This document shows, piece after piece, positions 35,089 through 46,889 of a stretch of DNA of 64,000 nucleotides. Both the position numbers and the translations under genes were made by a program. Below the pieces are notes generated by a model. It was not told the origin of the DNA and searched no databases. It saw only the letters and a program-made list of their open reading frames with translations. This DNA comes from Symsagittifera roscoffensis. Its lineage: Eukaryota > Xenacoelomorpha > Acoela > Convolutidae. Within the stretch, counting starts at the first letter, position 1, and the number at the start of each line of letters is the position of its first letter. Location: NCBI RefSeq assembly GCF_963678635.1, contig NC_087069.1:52648938-52712937 (forward strand). The letters are read 5' to 3'.

Positions 35089-36630
35089 TCTCTTCTTTAA
35101 AAAACTTAAAACATGTTCTAAGAATAGTCAGAAAAACTCCAGATTAAAGGAAACAATGAAATGATATCCACTGTTCGTGAGTTTCTTTTTGATTTTTCGT
35201 TGAAGCTCTCATTCGAGACATTAATCTTATTAAGTCAGAACTGGAGTAATGGGTAAAGTTGCGCCTTGGAAACTCAAAAAAATGAAATTCTTCTTTAAAA
35301 CTACACGGGTTAACCTCTACACGCTTGCGAAAATAAAGTTTCATACAGTTTCAAACAAAGATTGATTCTCATACAATTTCAAGTGACTATATGTGGGACT
35401 GCATCCACTGAACCAGTAGGTTTTTATTCTAAATTTTGGACAAAAAGAAACAAAATTTAGACAAAAGTCGAAAATCAAAAAAATATGGTTGTCAGATGAA
35501 AGCTACTCGTAAAGTTTCTGGCTCTTCCGCTCGCGTGATTTTTAAACATATTTTTCTGTTCACTTTCTCTAATTGTTACAAAAAGCATGACGATAATTAG
35601 GCGATGACAACCATTTTTTGTTTCAATGCTTAAGTTTGTATGGTCCCTTAGTACACACTAAAATTGATGAACAGGCGAGGTACGCGAGGGGTAGCTTTGA
35701 AGGAAAATAGCCTAACTTTTTTTTTGCTTGTAGAACGTTTTTTGTGAAAATGCCTATACTTTTCTGTACATATTAATGTTTAAAGAGTATATGGAAGCTC
35801 GTCATTTGTGGATTTTGTAGAATTAGAAGTTTTGGCCAAACAGGGTAATAATCAATAACAAATCATCGCATAACTTGATTTTTGATTGTTCAAAAACAGG
35901 GATCGGCATTTTCTGTCACTAAAGCAGATTTTATAAGCAGAGGTTGATTTAAAATTAACTAAATCAATTACACTGCAAACGATTAGACTAAATTAAAGCT
36001 CCGTTTGAATTCAGCAAAAATCAGAAAAGAGGACAGAATAACGAAAATAATGAGACCCAAGGTTGGCCATAGTTAAAAATAAACAAAGATATTTGAATAT
36101 ACAATTCAATCAATAAACTCGTTTATCTTTGCGTACAAAATCATGCTTCATTCTTATGCTTTGATTTGATCATGAAAACTGATCAACGTTATGGAGATTC
36201 TTTTTTGCTTGCTCTATCCTTGAGTTATTTATTTATTAAACAATTTTTTGATAATAATTGAGCAAAACTTCAGCTAAATACGACCAATGGTTACCATATT
36301 TGTATGATTATGCAAACCATTTAAATCCGATTTGGTGTGAGGAAATCGAAAAGTGATTGCGTTTATATTTTATTTGCTTCATCAATAAAACATACTTTGA
36401 ATGTAAACCTGCCTTTTTATAGCTTCAATGTATATATTTCGAAAACGGTTTTCAGTCGAGCAATCTAATCTGTTCTTTTACACGAGTTAAAAATTAGCTG
36501 ACATCTGATTTTCTCTTCTTAAATCAAATCCATCTTCAAGTTTTCAAAAAGAGACAAGTAAGTTTCAAATGTTCTGCACAATTGAAACAAAATTAGAATT
36601 ACGGCTTATTAATTTCAAAAAGAGACAAGA
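35089..36630. other. AT-rich non-coding stretch
   Basis: No repeat or RNA recognised. A short open run at ~35160-35260 (+) has some coding character but no convincing splice sites. Confidence 0.45.
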
Positions 36631-36985
36631 CTGCTCGTATCAGAGCGAAGCCCTGAATGTTCCGACTGCTTTTGAAGGTTTATGTATGGAGCAGCAGTAA
36701 TAACATAAAAACATTATATGAAATAAAATATAATGAAAATTTTTTTTCTTCTAAAATTTGAATTTTTTTATGAAAATCATCCCCCCACACGCCATATAAA
36801 GTACAAAAAGATAGTTTTCGTTCTTTGTAACACATCAATTATGGCAAATAAGCTTCGTTCAACCAATTTGGAACGATTTATAAGACGGATTAAAACTCCG
36901 CTTACGCGTTAATAGCGCGAATTATATGGCGCGTTAATTGTCCCAAATTGGTCAAAATGGCCAAAATGGCAATCTTTAAACCCTC
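36631..36985. mobile_element. One-armed fragment of the inverted-repeat element at 2652-3948
   Basis: Starts at GACTGCTCGTATCAGAGCG and follows the right arm of the 2.7-kb-region element, in the same orientation, through CCACACGCCATATAAAGTAC, GGCAAATAAGCTTCGTTCAACC and the CGCGTTAATTGTCCC region. Similarity ends at ~36985, before the outer terminus. This shows the arm can exist alone, by truncation or by loss of the other arm. Confidence 0.85.
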
Positions 36986-37969
36986 ACATGGCTAAAGATA
37001 TGGCTAAAAAGCCATTTAAATTGCTGAAAAGCTTCGCTATGACTTCATCCTCTACATGCAGCCCAAAATCAGGTAACGAGTTGATGTCAATCAAAGTTCT
37101 TCAATCAGCTGCGGTTTGTTTGCAACCAATTATAAAGATTCTTTCGATACTTTTCATTAATAACTTTTTCGAAATTTTCTACCTAATTTGTACTTTTCCT
37201 GATATTGTTGCTATGAGCAAGTTATCTTGATATTTGAATAGACCATAATTAGGTGCTTGTACTTGATTGCCTGAAATTAAATGTGGAACCACCTCTTTGG
37301 GTCGAAAAAAATTGAAACTAATTTTCTGCTTTTTGAATAACCTGTGCATTAGATTACGCTCAGACTGTTCACTTGCTATTTATAGTGTTTTTTTTTGCAA
37401 ATTTGCCAGAAAAAAGACAACGAAGTTTATTACTTACTTAATGGTTATAAGCAATATAAATTTGTTTATAAACAAATCTGACAGTTCTAAGCAAATCTGA
37501 CAAACAGAAACCTAAACTTTCGCATAAAAAAGTTGAAATGTTTTAACAATTTTCTGCTTATATTTTTTTCGTTTTCAACCATGGCCTCTCATTACGATAT
37601 ACGCAAACCATATTCATGTTTTTCAGTTTCTAAAACCCATTGGGTTGTTCTAAGTGAATAAGTTCTCCACTGAAAAGAAAGTACATAGCTTATTAGTTTT
37701 TCATTCTAAAACCTTAATGAGAAACGATCAAAAAATGAAGTTTAGAATTCAGTCTATTTGATCATTTTGGTTCTTGATTCATTTTCGTCTAAATTGGTTA
37801 GTTTTTTAACAGAAAATGTTTAAAAAATCAAAACTATTTGTGTGCTTAATGGACTTGAGGGCAGCTTTTTAAGTGCTCAATCTTCTTCTCTTGATCTTAG
37901 GGATCGTAGCATGATTGATAAAACTATTGATGATTAACAGCTTTTGCTTGATGAATTTTGCCTTTGTGT
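36986..37969. other. AT-rich non-coding stretch
   Basis: Two 77-80-codon plus-strand frames (36988-37230, 37267-37500) contain no recognisable motif and sit in AT-rich sequence; not called. Confidence 0.4.
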
Positions 37970-39080
37970 ATAACAGCATCAAGTTTTGCGTTTTGTACAA
38001 TCGATTAAACAGTTTTTTGGTGGTTTTTACCAACTATTTTGCTTTAAAACATCTCCTTTGTTGATCAACCGTAAGATGTGCATTATTCGTAATTTGTAAT
38101 CCTTGTATTTGTAATCAATTTAAACTGCCAAATGATATAACCAGTTGGGACTTTTGAAGAGTTTTCTGTTTTTTTTTGTCTCTACTGCTGTCGTTAGTGC
38201 TGCAAGTCATCAGCGAATAATTTTTTTTTGAATTATCATTATCATTTTTTTGATGAAAAAAGAGAGAAAATCAAGTATACATGACTGCAGAGCACCAAAT
38301 TTGAACAACTGTGCTTAGGATTTATAATTTATCACAAGAATTTTAGTTTTCAGTTTGAACTAAGAGTTTTGTAATTAATTTTCAAAAAAATGCTCATTAA
38401 CTATCAAAAAACCGAGCGAGTCGAAATATGTACATTGTTTTTCATGCGACTGAAAATATCTGGTAGAAATGATACCTACGACAATTTTTCCGAGTCTTTT
38501 GTTCGACATTTTTCCGAGTCTAAATATGCTGGTAGAAATGATACCTACGACAATTTTTCCGAGTCTTTTGTTCGACATCTTGGAAGAGATGTTTTTTTGC
38601 TGTTTAGTTCAATCTGGAAAATCAAATATTTTCTCTACTAATTAGGGTATGACTGGAACTAGGACATGAATGGAACCGCAGAAAGAAAGCTGATAAGATC
38701 AAAGCAATCATCATCTTGATTTCAACTTTTAAAAATTTTAACTCTCAAACTGTATACAAAAACTGTCTACAAAAACCTCCAAAGCAATTTATTTTGATAC
38801 ATTTTTTGCTCTAATTTTTTGTGAAGTCTTTGTGCTAATTCTTCTCTAAGAGGTCTGTTACAAATTATCCTTTTTTGTTTTCGTTAGTTTTTTTTCAAAA
38901 GATATCAAACAGTCACGATGTAAAACCAGCTGGTAAGATGTAAAGAATGCAAGCAAACTAAGAGGAGAGACAGTAACAATAACATTACAAGGCGCTTGAT
39001 ATGATACAAGACGGCGCTTGAGATTACAAGAAGGCTGAAGAAGGCGCACGAATGGCGCTTGATATGTTACAAGAGGAAAA
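37970..39080 (+). repeat. Satellite-flanking repeat, copy 1
   Basis: About 1.1 kb repeated at 42120-43285 in the same orientation, with matching landmarks: AACAGCATCAA, the segment with CGAGTCGAAATATGTACATTG, AAAGCTGATAAGATCAAAGC, and GGAGAGACAGTAACAATAAC followed by GGCGCTTGATATGATACAAG. Each copy is followed by the CpG-rich 29-bp satellite, so flank plus array was duplicated as a unit of ~4.15 kb. Confidence 0.9.
38461..38578 (+). repeat. 69-bp tandem duplication within flank copy 1
   Basis: TGGTAGAAATGATACCTACG recurs at 38461 and 38530 with an almost identical following ~50 bases. The second flank copy (~42730) has only one unit. Confidence 0.9.
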
Positions 39081-39289
39081 TCAGCATTAGAAGATCGACC
39101 GTAAGTTTGAAAAGTCGAGAGATAAGGATTAGGTGATCCAACTGCGATCAGCATAGTATAGCCAAATGTTTCAACCAATACAGTGGCGCTAGTTTTGTTT
39201 TAACCGCAACCATACATTTTAAGAAAACCGAGAAATAAAGATTACGGAGAGCTACCTGCGACCAAGAGAGTAAAGTCAAGTCTTTCAAC

Positions 39290-42050
39290 TGCCTGGGTCG
39301 AGGTCCCAGACTCTTGTCCAGACTTTCGGGACAAAAATTCGGCATGTCCAGACTTACCAGACCAAAATCAGGCATGTCCAGACTTTCGCGACCAAAACTT
39401 GGCTTTTTCAGGCTTTCGCGACCATGATGATCCGTCACAACATTCGCGGCCGAAGTGGAGGTGGCGCGATCAAAACATCGCGTCTCATATTTGGTATGTC
39501 CAGATACGGCGCGACCCTGCGGCTCAGGAAACGGCGCGACCGGCGCGAGCAAGCTCAATCATTTCCAGACTTTCCAGACCGAGATGGAGAGGGCGCGACT
39601 TTCCAGACCATCAATAAAAGTTTTTTTTAGGGCTTCCGCAACCGAGGTGAAGACGGTGCGACTTTCGCGATCAATGTGGATACGGCGCGACTCAGGAAAC
39701 AATTTTTCGTGACCATTGTGGAAGTGGTGCGACTTTGGTGATCAGAGTCGAGACTTTCCAGACCAAGGCGGAGACCGCGCAACTTTAAAGACCAAAGCGG
39801 AGATGGCGCGACTATTCAGACCAAGGCGCAGAAGGCGCGAAAAGAACAAATTCTTCGCGACCGTGGTGGAAGCGGTGCGACAGTACCGTTCAGAGCAGAG
39901 ACGGCGCGACCTTCCAGACAAAGCGGAAACGAAGCGACTTTCCAGACCGAGGCGGAACCAGCACGACTAAGAAATAATTTTTCGTGACCGTGGTGGAAGC
40001 GGTGCGACTTTGGCGATCAGGGTGGAGACTTTCCAGACCAAGGTTGAAACGGCGCGACTTTCCGGACCAAAGCGGAGATGGCGCGACTATTCAGACCAAG
40101 GCGCAGACGGCTCGACTTTCCGGACCAAAGCAGAGATGGCGCGAATATTCAGACCAAGGCGCAGACGGCGCGACTTTCCAGACCAAAGCAGACATGGAGC
40201 GACTATTAAGACCAAGGCCGAGACGGCACGACCAAGAACGAATTCTTAGCGCCCGTGATGGAAGCTGTGTGACTTCTGCGTTCAGAGTGGAGACGGCGAG
40301 AATTTCTAAACCAAAGCGGGGACGGCGCGACTTTTTAGACCGATGCGGAGACGACGTGACCAAGAACCGATTTTCGTGACAACGGTGGGAGCGGCGCAAC
40401 TTTGGCGTTCAGAGTGGAGACGGCGAGAATTTCTAAACCAAAGCGGAGCCGGCGCGACTTTTCAGAACGATGTGGAGACGGCGTGACCAAGAAACGATTT
40501 TCCGTGTTCGTGGTGGAAGCGGTGCAATTTTGGCGATCACAGTGGAGACGGCGTGACTAAGAAACAATTTTTTGGTGATCGTGGTGGAAGTGGTGCGACT
40601 TTGACAATCAGTTTTGAGACTTTCCAGACCAAAGCAGACATGGAGCGACTATTAAGACCAAGGCCGAGACGGCACGACCAAGAACGAATTCTTAGCGCCC
40701 GCGATGGAAGCTGTGTGACTTCTGCGCTCAGAGTGGAGACGGCCAGAATTTCTAAATTAAAGCGGGGACGGCGCGACTTTTTAGACCGATGCGGAGACGG
40801 CGTGACCAAGAAACGATTTTCGTGACAACGGTGGGAGCGGCGCAACTTTGGCGATCAGAGAGGAGACGGCGCGTCTTCCAGGCCAAGGCGGAGGCGGTGA
40901 GGTTTTCTAGACCAAAGCGGAGCCGGCGCGACTTTTCAGAGCTATGCGGAGACGGCGTGACCAAGAAACGATTTTTCGTGACCGTGGTGGAAGCGGTGCA
41001 ACTTTGGCGATCAAAGTGGAGACGGCGTGACTAAGAAACAATTCTTTGGTGACCGTGGTGGAAGCGGTGCGACTTTGACGATCAGATTTGAGACTTTCCA
41101 GACCAAGGCGGAAACGGCGCGACTTTCTGGACCAAAGCAGAGATGGCGCGACTATTCAGACCAAGGCGGAGACGGCGCGACCAAGAACCAAATCTTCGCA
41201 ACCGTGGTGGAAGCGGTGCGACTTTGGCGATCAGATTTGAGACTTTTCAGACCAAGGCGGAAACGGCGCGACTTTCCGGACTAAAGCGGAGATGGCGCGA
41301 CTGTTCAGACCAAGGCGGAGAGGGTGCGACCAAGAACCAGTTCTTTGCGACCGTGGTGGAAGCAGTGCGACTTTGGCGATCAGACTGGATACAGCGAGAA
41401 TTTACAGACCAAGGCGGAAACGGCGCAACTTTCCGAACCAAAGCAGAGATGGCGCGACTATTCAGACCAAGGCGGAGACGGCGCCACCAAGAACCAATTC
41501 TTCGCAACCGTGGTGGAAGCGGTGCGACTTTGGCGATCAGATTTGAGACTTTCCAGACCAAGGCGGAAACGGCGCGACTTTCTGGACCAAAGCAGAGATG
41601 GCGCGACTATTCAGACCAAGGCGGAGACGGCGCGACCAAGAACCAATTCTTCGCAACCGTGGTGGAAGCGGTGCGACTTTGGCGATCAGAGTGGAGACGG
41701 CCTTAATAAGAAACAATTTTTTGGTGCCCGTGGTAGAAGCCATGCGACTTTGACGATCAGATTTGAGACTTTCCAGACCAAGGCAGAAACGGGGCGACTT
41801 TCCCGACCAATGCGGAGATGGCGCGACTATTCAGACCAAGGTGGAGATGGCGCGACCAAGAACCAATTCTTCGCCACCGTGCTGGAAGCGGTGCGGTTGT
41901 CGCGCTCAGAGCGGAGACTTCCGGACCAAAGCGGAGCCGGCGCGACTTTTCAGAACAATGTGGAGACGGCGTGACCAAGAAACGATTTTCCGTGACCGTG
42001 GTGGAAGCGGTGCAACTTTGGCAATCAGAGTGGAGACGGCGTGACTAAGA
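39290..42050 (+). repeat. CpG-rich 29-bp satellite array, block 1
   Basis: The core unit is 29 bases and contains GGCGCGACTTTCCAGACCA or close variants; successive GACCAA(A/G) marks at 40094, 40123 and 40152 are 29 apart. A higher-order unit of ~149 bases (ACCGTGGTGG at 41201, 41350, 41507, 41656) joins several 29-mers to a linker with AAGAACCAATTCTTCG. GC content is far above the rest of the window. Because 29 is not a multiple of three and the unit has few stops, all frames stay open, giving ORFs up to 216 codons that should not be called genes. The first ~150 bases are a diverged form with CCAGACTTTCGCGACC. Confidence 0.95.
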
Positions 42051-42119
42051 AACAATATTTTGCGGAAAATATTTTATTTGCTTGACAAAGTAGAATTTTT
42101 TTCATATTCAAATAAATAT

Positions 42120-43285
42120 GTTTTGCTTTTGTGTTTAACAGCATCAAATTTTGCGTTTTGTACAATTGGTCAAACAAGTTTTTGGTAGTTTTTATCAATT
42201 ATTATGCTTTAAAACAGATCCGTTAGTGATCAACCGTAAGATTTACATGATTCGTACATCAGCGCATTGATTTTGTTTTGTCTGTTCTCAAATGTTAACT
42301 GCCAAACGATATAACCAGTTAGGACACTTGAAGGGTTTTCTGTTTTTTTTTCTCTAGTGTTTTAGTTAGTGCTGCAAATCATCAATGAAAAAAACTAGTT
42401 TTGAATTATCATTTTAAAAGTTAGTATCTTTGATGACAAAAAGAGAGAAAAGCAAGTATACAAAATTTTGTGGAGCAGCATTTTTGAAAAAATGTGCTTC
42501 AGATTTTTAAATATTCACAAGGTTTTTTGTTTTCAGTTTGAACCGAGAGGTTTTTAATTATTTTTCAAAAAAATGCTCATTAACTATCAAAAAAACGAAG
42601 CGAGTCGAAATATGTACATTGTACTTCATGCGACTGAGAAACCCACTAAAAATATCTCACAAAGAAGTTTTCTCAATCAAAGAATCAATATTATCATTTA
42701 TTTCATGTTTGCTTCAAATTCCAATTTGCTGGTAGAAATGATATCTAAGACAATTTTCCGGAGTTTTTTTTCGACATCTTGGAAAAGTTGTTTTGTTTTT
42801 GATGTTTACTTCAATCTGAAAGATCAAATATCTTCTCTACTATTTAGGGTATGATTGGATCTAGGACATGAATGGAACCTCAGAAAGAAAGCTGATAAGA
42901 TCAAAGCAATCATCATCTTGATTTCATCTTTTAAAAATTTGAACTCTCAAGGCAAACTGTATACAAAAAAAACACCAATGCAATTTATTTTGATAAACTT
43001 TTTGCTCTAATTTTTTGCTCTAAGTCTTTGTGCTAATTCTTCAGTAAGAGGTCTGTTACAAATTATCACTTTTTGAATTCGGTAGTTTTTTTTCGAAAGA
43101 TACCAAACAGTGACAGTAAGACGTAAAACCAGCTGGTAAGATGTAAGGAATGCAAGCAAACTAAGAGGAGAGACAGTAACAATAACATTACAAGGCGCTT
43201 GATATGATACAAGACGGCGCTTGAGATTATAAGAATGCTAAAGAAGGCGCAAGAATGGCGCTTGATATGTTACAAGAGGAATATG
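42120..43285 (+). repeat. Satellite-flanking repeat, copy 2
   Basis: Second copy of the 37970-39080 segment, same orientation, followed by satellite block 2. The small ORFs at 42538-42854 coincide with frames also seen in copy 1 and differ by indels, so they are not called. Confidence 0.9.
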
Positions 43286-44985
43286 TTACGAGTTGGAGAC
43301 GGCGCGACTTTCGTGATCAGAGTGGACACGGCGCGACTTTCCAGACCAAGGCGGAGACCGCGCGACGTTAAAGAGCAAAGCCAAGATGGCGCGACTATTC
43401 AGACCAAGGCGGAGACGGCGCGACCAAGAACAAATTCTTCGCGACCGTGTTGGAAATGGCGCGGCTGTCGCGTTCAGAGCGGAGACGGCGCGACCTTCCA
43501 GACAATGCGGAGACTGCGCGACTTTCCAGACCGAGGCGGAGACGGCCCGAGTAAGAAACAATTTTTCGTGACCATTGTGGAAGCGGTGCGAATTTGGCGA
43601 TCAGAGTGGAGACTTTCCAGACCAAGGCTGAAACGGCGCGACTTTCCGGACCAAAGCGCAGATGGTGCGACTATTCAGACCAAGGCGCAAACGGCGCGAC
43701 TTTTGCACCAAAGCAGAGATGGCCCGACTATTCAGACTACGGCGGAGATGGCGCGATCAAGAACCAATTTATCGCGACCGTGGTGGAAGCGGTGATACTT
43801 TGGCGATCAGAGTGGAGACGGCGCGACTTTCCAGACCAAGGCGGAAACTGCGCGACTTTCCGGAACAAAGCAGAGGTGGCGCGACTATTCAGACCAAGGC
43901 GGAGACGGCGCGACCAAGGAACCAATTTTTCGCAACCGTTTTGGAAGCGGTGCGACTTTGACGATCAGTTTTGAGACTTTCCAGACCAAAGCAGAGATGG
44001 AGCGACTATTAGGACCAAGGCCGAGACGGCCCGACCAAGAACGAATTCTTCGCGCCCGCGATGGAAGCTGTATGACTTCTGCGCTCAAAGTGGAGACGGC
44101 CAGAATTTCTAAACCAAAGCGGGGACGGCGCGACTTTTTAGACCGATGCGGAGACGGCGTGACCAAGAAACGATTTTCGTGACAACGGTGGGAGCGGCGC
44201 AACTTTGGCGATCCGAGAGGAGACGGCGCGTCTTCCAGGCCAAGGCGGAGGCGGTGCAATTTTCTAGACCAAAGCGGAGCCGGCGCGACTTTTCAGAACT
44301 ATGCGGAGACGGCGTGACCAAGAAACAATTTTTCGTGACCGTGGTGGAAGCGGTGCAACTTTGGCGATCAGAGTGGAGACGGCGTGACTAAGAAACAATT
44401 CTTTGGTGACCGTGGTGGAAGCGGTGCGTTTTTGGCGATCAGATTTGAGACTTTTCAGACCAAGGCGGAAACGGCGCGACTTTCCGGACTAAAGCGGAGA
44501 TGGCGCGACTGTTCAGACCAAGGCGGAGAGGGTGCGAACAAGAACCAGTTCTTTGCGACCGTGGTGGAAGCAGTGCGACTTTGGCGATCAGACTGGATAC
44601 AGCGAGAATTTACAGACCAAGGCGGAAACGGCGCAACTTTCCGGACCAAAGCAGAGATGGCGCGACTATTCAGACAATGGCGGATACGACGCGACCAAGA
44701 ACCAATTCTTCGCGACCGTGGTGGAAGCAGCGTGACTTCTGCGTTCAGAGTGGAGACAGCGCAACTTTCAACATCAAAGTGGGGACGGCGAGACTTTTTA
44801 GACCGATGCGGAGACGGCGTGACCAAGAAACGATTTTCGTGACCACGGTGCGAGCAGCGCAACTTTGGCGATCAGAGTGGAGACGGCGCGACTTCCAGAC
44901 CAATGCGGAGACACGCCCGACTTTCCAGGCCAAAGCGGAGATAGCGCGACTTTTCAGACCAAGGCGGTCAAGATCTTGCAAAATT
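43286..44985 (+). repeat. CpG-rich 29-bp satellite array, block 2
   Basis: Same unit and higher-order structure as block 1, in the same orientation, ending at ~44970 in sequence leading to an AT-rich stretch. Segments of several hundred bases match block 1 almost exactly (for example the TGGATACAGCGAGAATTTAC region at ~41391 and ~44592), evidence of array-to-array copying. Confidence 0.95.
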
Positions 44986-45179
44986 TTTAAAGAGTTTTCT
45001 TTTAGATTTTTAAAAGACTATTCCAAAATTGACAAAATTGCAAGGATTTTTGAGTTTGGGTATCATAAGGGTTGGATTACTAATTAAAGAGATTTTGTTG
45101 TTCAATATCATGTTTTATGGTTTTATTCTGGCACAAAGTCTGATGTATTTTGCTCAATTTAATTTCAAATTTTTCAATC

Positions 45180-45415
45180 CCGCCTCGAATAATTTTTCGA
45201 CCACGCCGCGACTAAGTTTTCGAACGCCGCGGCTATTTATTCGACCGCCGCGACTAATTATTCAACCGCCGCGACTTCATTGTCGACTGCCGCGACTAAT
45301 GTTTCTAGCTTGAAGCGACTAATTTCCGAACGCCGCGACGAGTTTGTCGACCGCCGCGACTACTTTTTTGACCGTGGCGACTAATTTTTTTGACCAAAGC
45401 GACTAAATTCTTAAT
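45180..45415 (+). repeat. 21-bp satellite array
   Basis: The motif GCCGCGACT recurs at 45205, 45226, 45247, 45268 and 45289, exactly 21 apart, then degenerates to ~45415. It shares GCGACT with the 29-bp unit but has a different period. In one frame it reads as a seven-residue RPPRLII-type repeat, again a by-product. Confidence 0.92.
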
Positions 45416-45419
45416 TTTT

Positions 45420-46335
45420 TGACCAAAGGTCCCGGCTGGATGTGGCGCGACTTAAGCGATCTGAGTGGAGACGGCCCTGACTAAAGAGGATACTCCGAGA
45501 ATTTCCAGACAAAGGCACAGACGGCGGGACTTTCGAGACCAAGACGGAGACGGCGCGACCAAAAATCAATTCATCGCGATCGAGTTGGAGACGGCGAGAC
45601 TTTCCAGACCAAGGCGGACACAAAATCGTGCCGTCTCCGCATTGGTAGCAAAAGTCGATCTGTCTTGGTCTGGAAAGTCGCGCCGTCTTCGCCTTGGTCT
45701 GGAGAGTTGCACTGTATCGGCTTTGGTCGCAAAAGTCAAGCCGTGTCTGCAATGGTCGAGCCGCAGCCGAATCCAGACCCAAATTGCGTAGTCGCGTCGA
45801 AAATTTGAGCATGGAAAGTCTGGGCATAAAGTCTGGATTTGAATCTCGCCAAGGGTCTTGCCGCATCAGATTCAGACCCAAATTGCATAGTCGCGCCTAG
45901 AGTTTGAGTCTGGAAAGTCTGGACATGAGGTCTAGAAAATCTGGACATGAGTCCGCGCTAATGTTTGCGTCGCATCCGGATTCAGACCCAAATTGCTTAG
46001 TCGCTCCGAGAGTTGCTTAGACCCAAATTGCTTAGTCGCTCCGAATTTGGTCGCGAAAGTCTGGACATGGGTCGCAAAAGTCTGTGTCCAGACATTCACG
46101 ACCCATGTCCAGTTTTTCGCGACCAATTCTTGGTATGTGCAGACTTTCGCGACCAATGTTCAGACTTTCACGACCAAATTTTGGTATGTCCAGACTTATG
46201 CGGCCCACGGCGCGACTCTTGTCCAGACTTTTCAGACTCAATTTCTCGGCGCGACTATGCAATTTGGGTCTAACTTCGGATGCGGCGCGACCCTCAAAAT
46301 CTGGACATAAGTCTGCGACCTCGATCCGGGTGATA
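45420..46335. repeat. Diverged satellite with an orientation switch
   Basis: The first ~200 bases are forward 29-bp-type units. From ~45630 the same unit appears in reverse complement (CTTGGTCTGGAAAGTCGCGC). After ~45750 a longer repeat of roughly 100 bases with CAGACCCAAATTGC and AGTCTGGACATG takes over in both orientations. ORFs on both strands are by-products. Confidence 0.85.
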
Positions 46336-46889
46336 AGGCTACGTTCAATTTGATTGACACATTGGGCAGCTGTCGAGCATGTATGGGGACACATAAATAC
46401 ACGAGTGCTGATTTAATCCTAATCGTATTTTTCAATAAGAAGTCAAAACTATTGCTGAATAAATTCACACAAATCAGGATGTTAAATATATGTTTTTCAT
46501 TTAAAGGTCAAAACGATTGCTGAATAATTTCACCCAACTCAGGATGTTATATAAGGATTTTTTGTGATATTTCATATGAAAGTCAATTCACATAATGAAA
46601 ATGCTCGAGGGGAAGGGGTCTTAGTTTGAAACCAAAGAATGAAAGGGTTCAGCCAGGTCTCTGTAGTTATCCAATTAAGTAAGTAGATCAAAAGCTTTTT
46701 TTTAGAGTTACAAAGTCAAGTTTCACCGCTGCTCCTAGCTACCCAGTTGTGTTTTGAGCTTAACGATCCCATCCCAACCAATAAAACTTTCTTGCATAAA
46801 ACCTAATGTCCAGATGTCTTGTGGTATAAAATCCTCAATTACTATCACATGAGATATCCTCAATTAAAATCCTCAATTATGATCATTAT
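46336..46889. other. Non-coding stretch with a 65-bp duplication
   Basis: ATTGCTGAATAA and CAGGATGTTA motifs recur about 65 bases apart (near 46450 and 46515). Nothing else supported. Confidence 0.5.

Noticed and set aside
39399-46468. Dozens of ORFs up to 216 codons on both strands
   Set aside because: They follow the 29-bp and 21-bp satellite periods; all frames are open at once and the peptides are just translated repeats.
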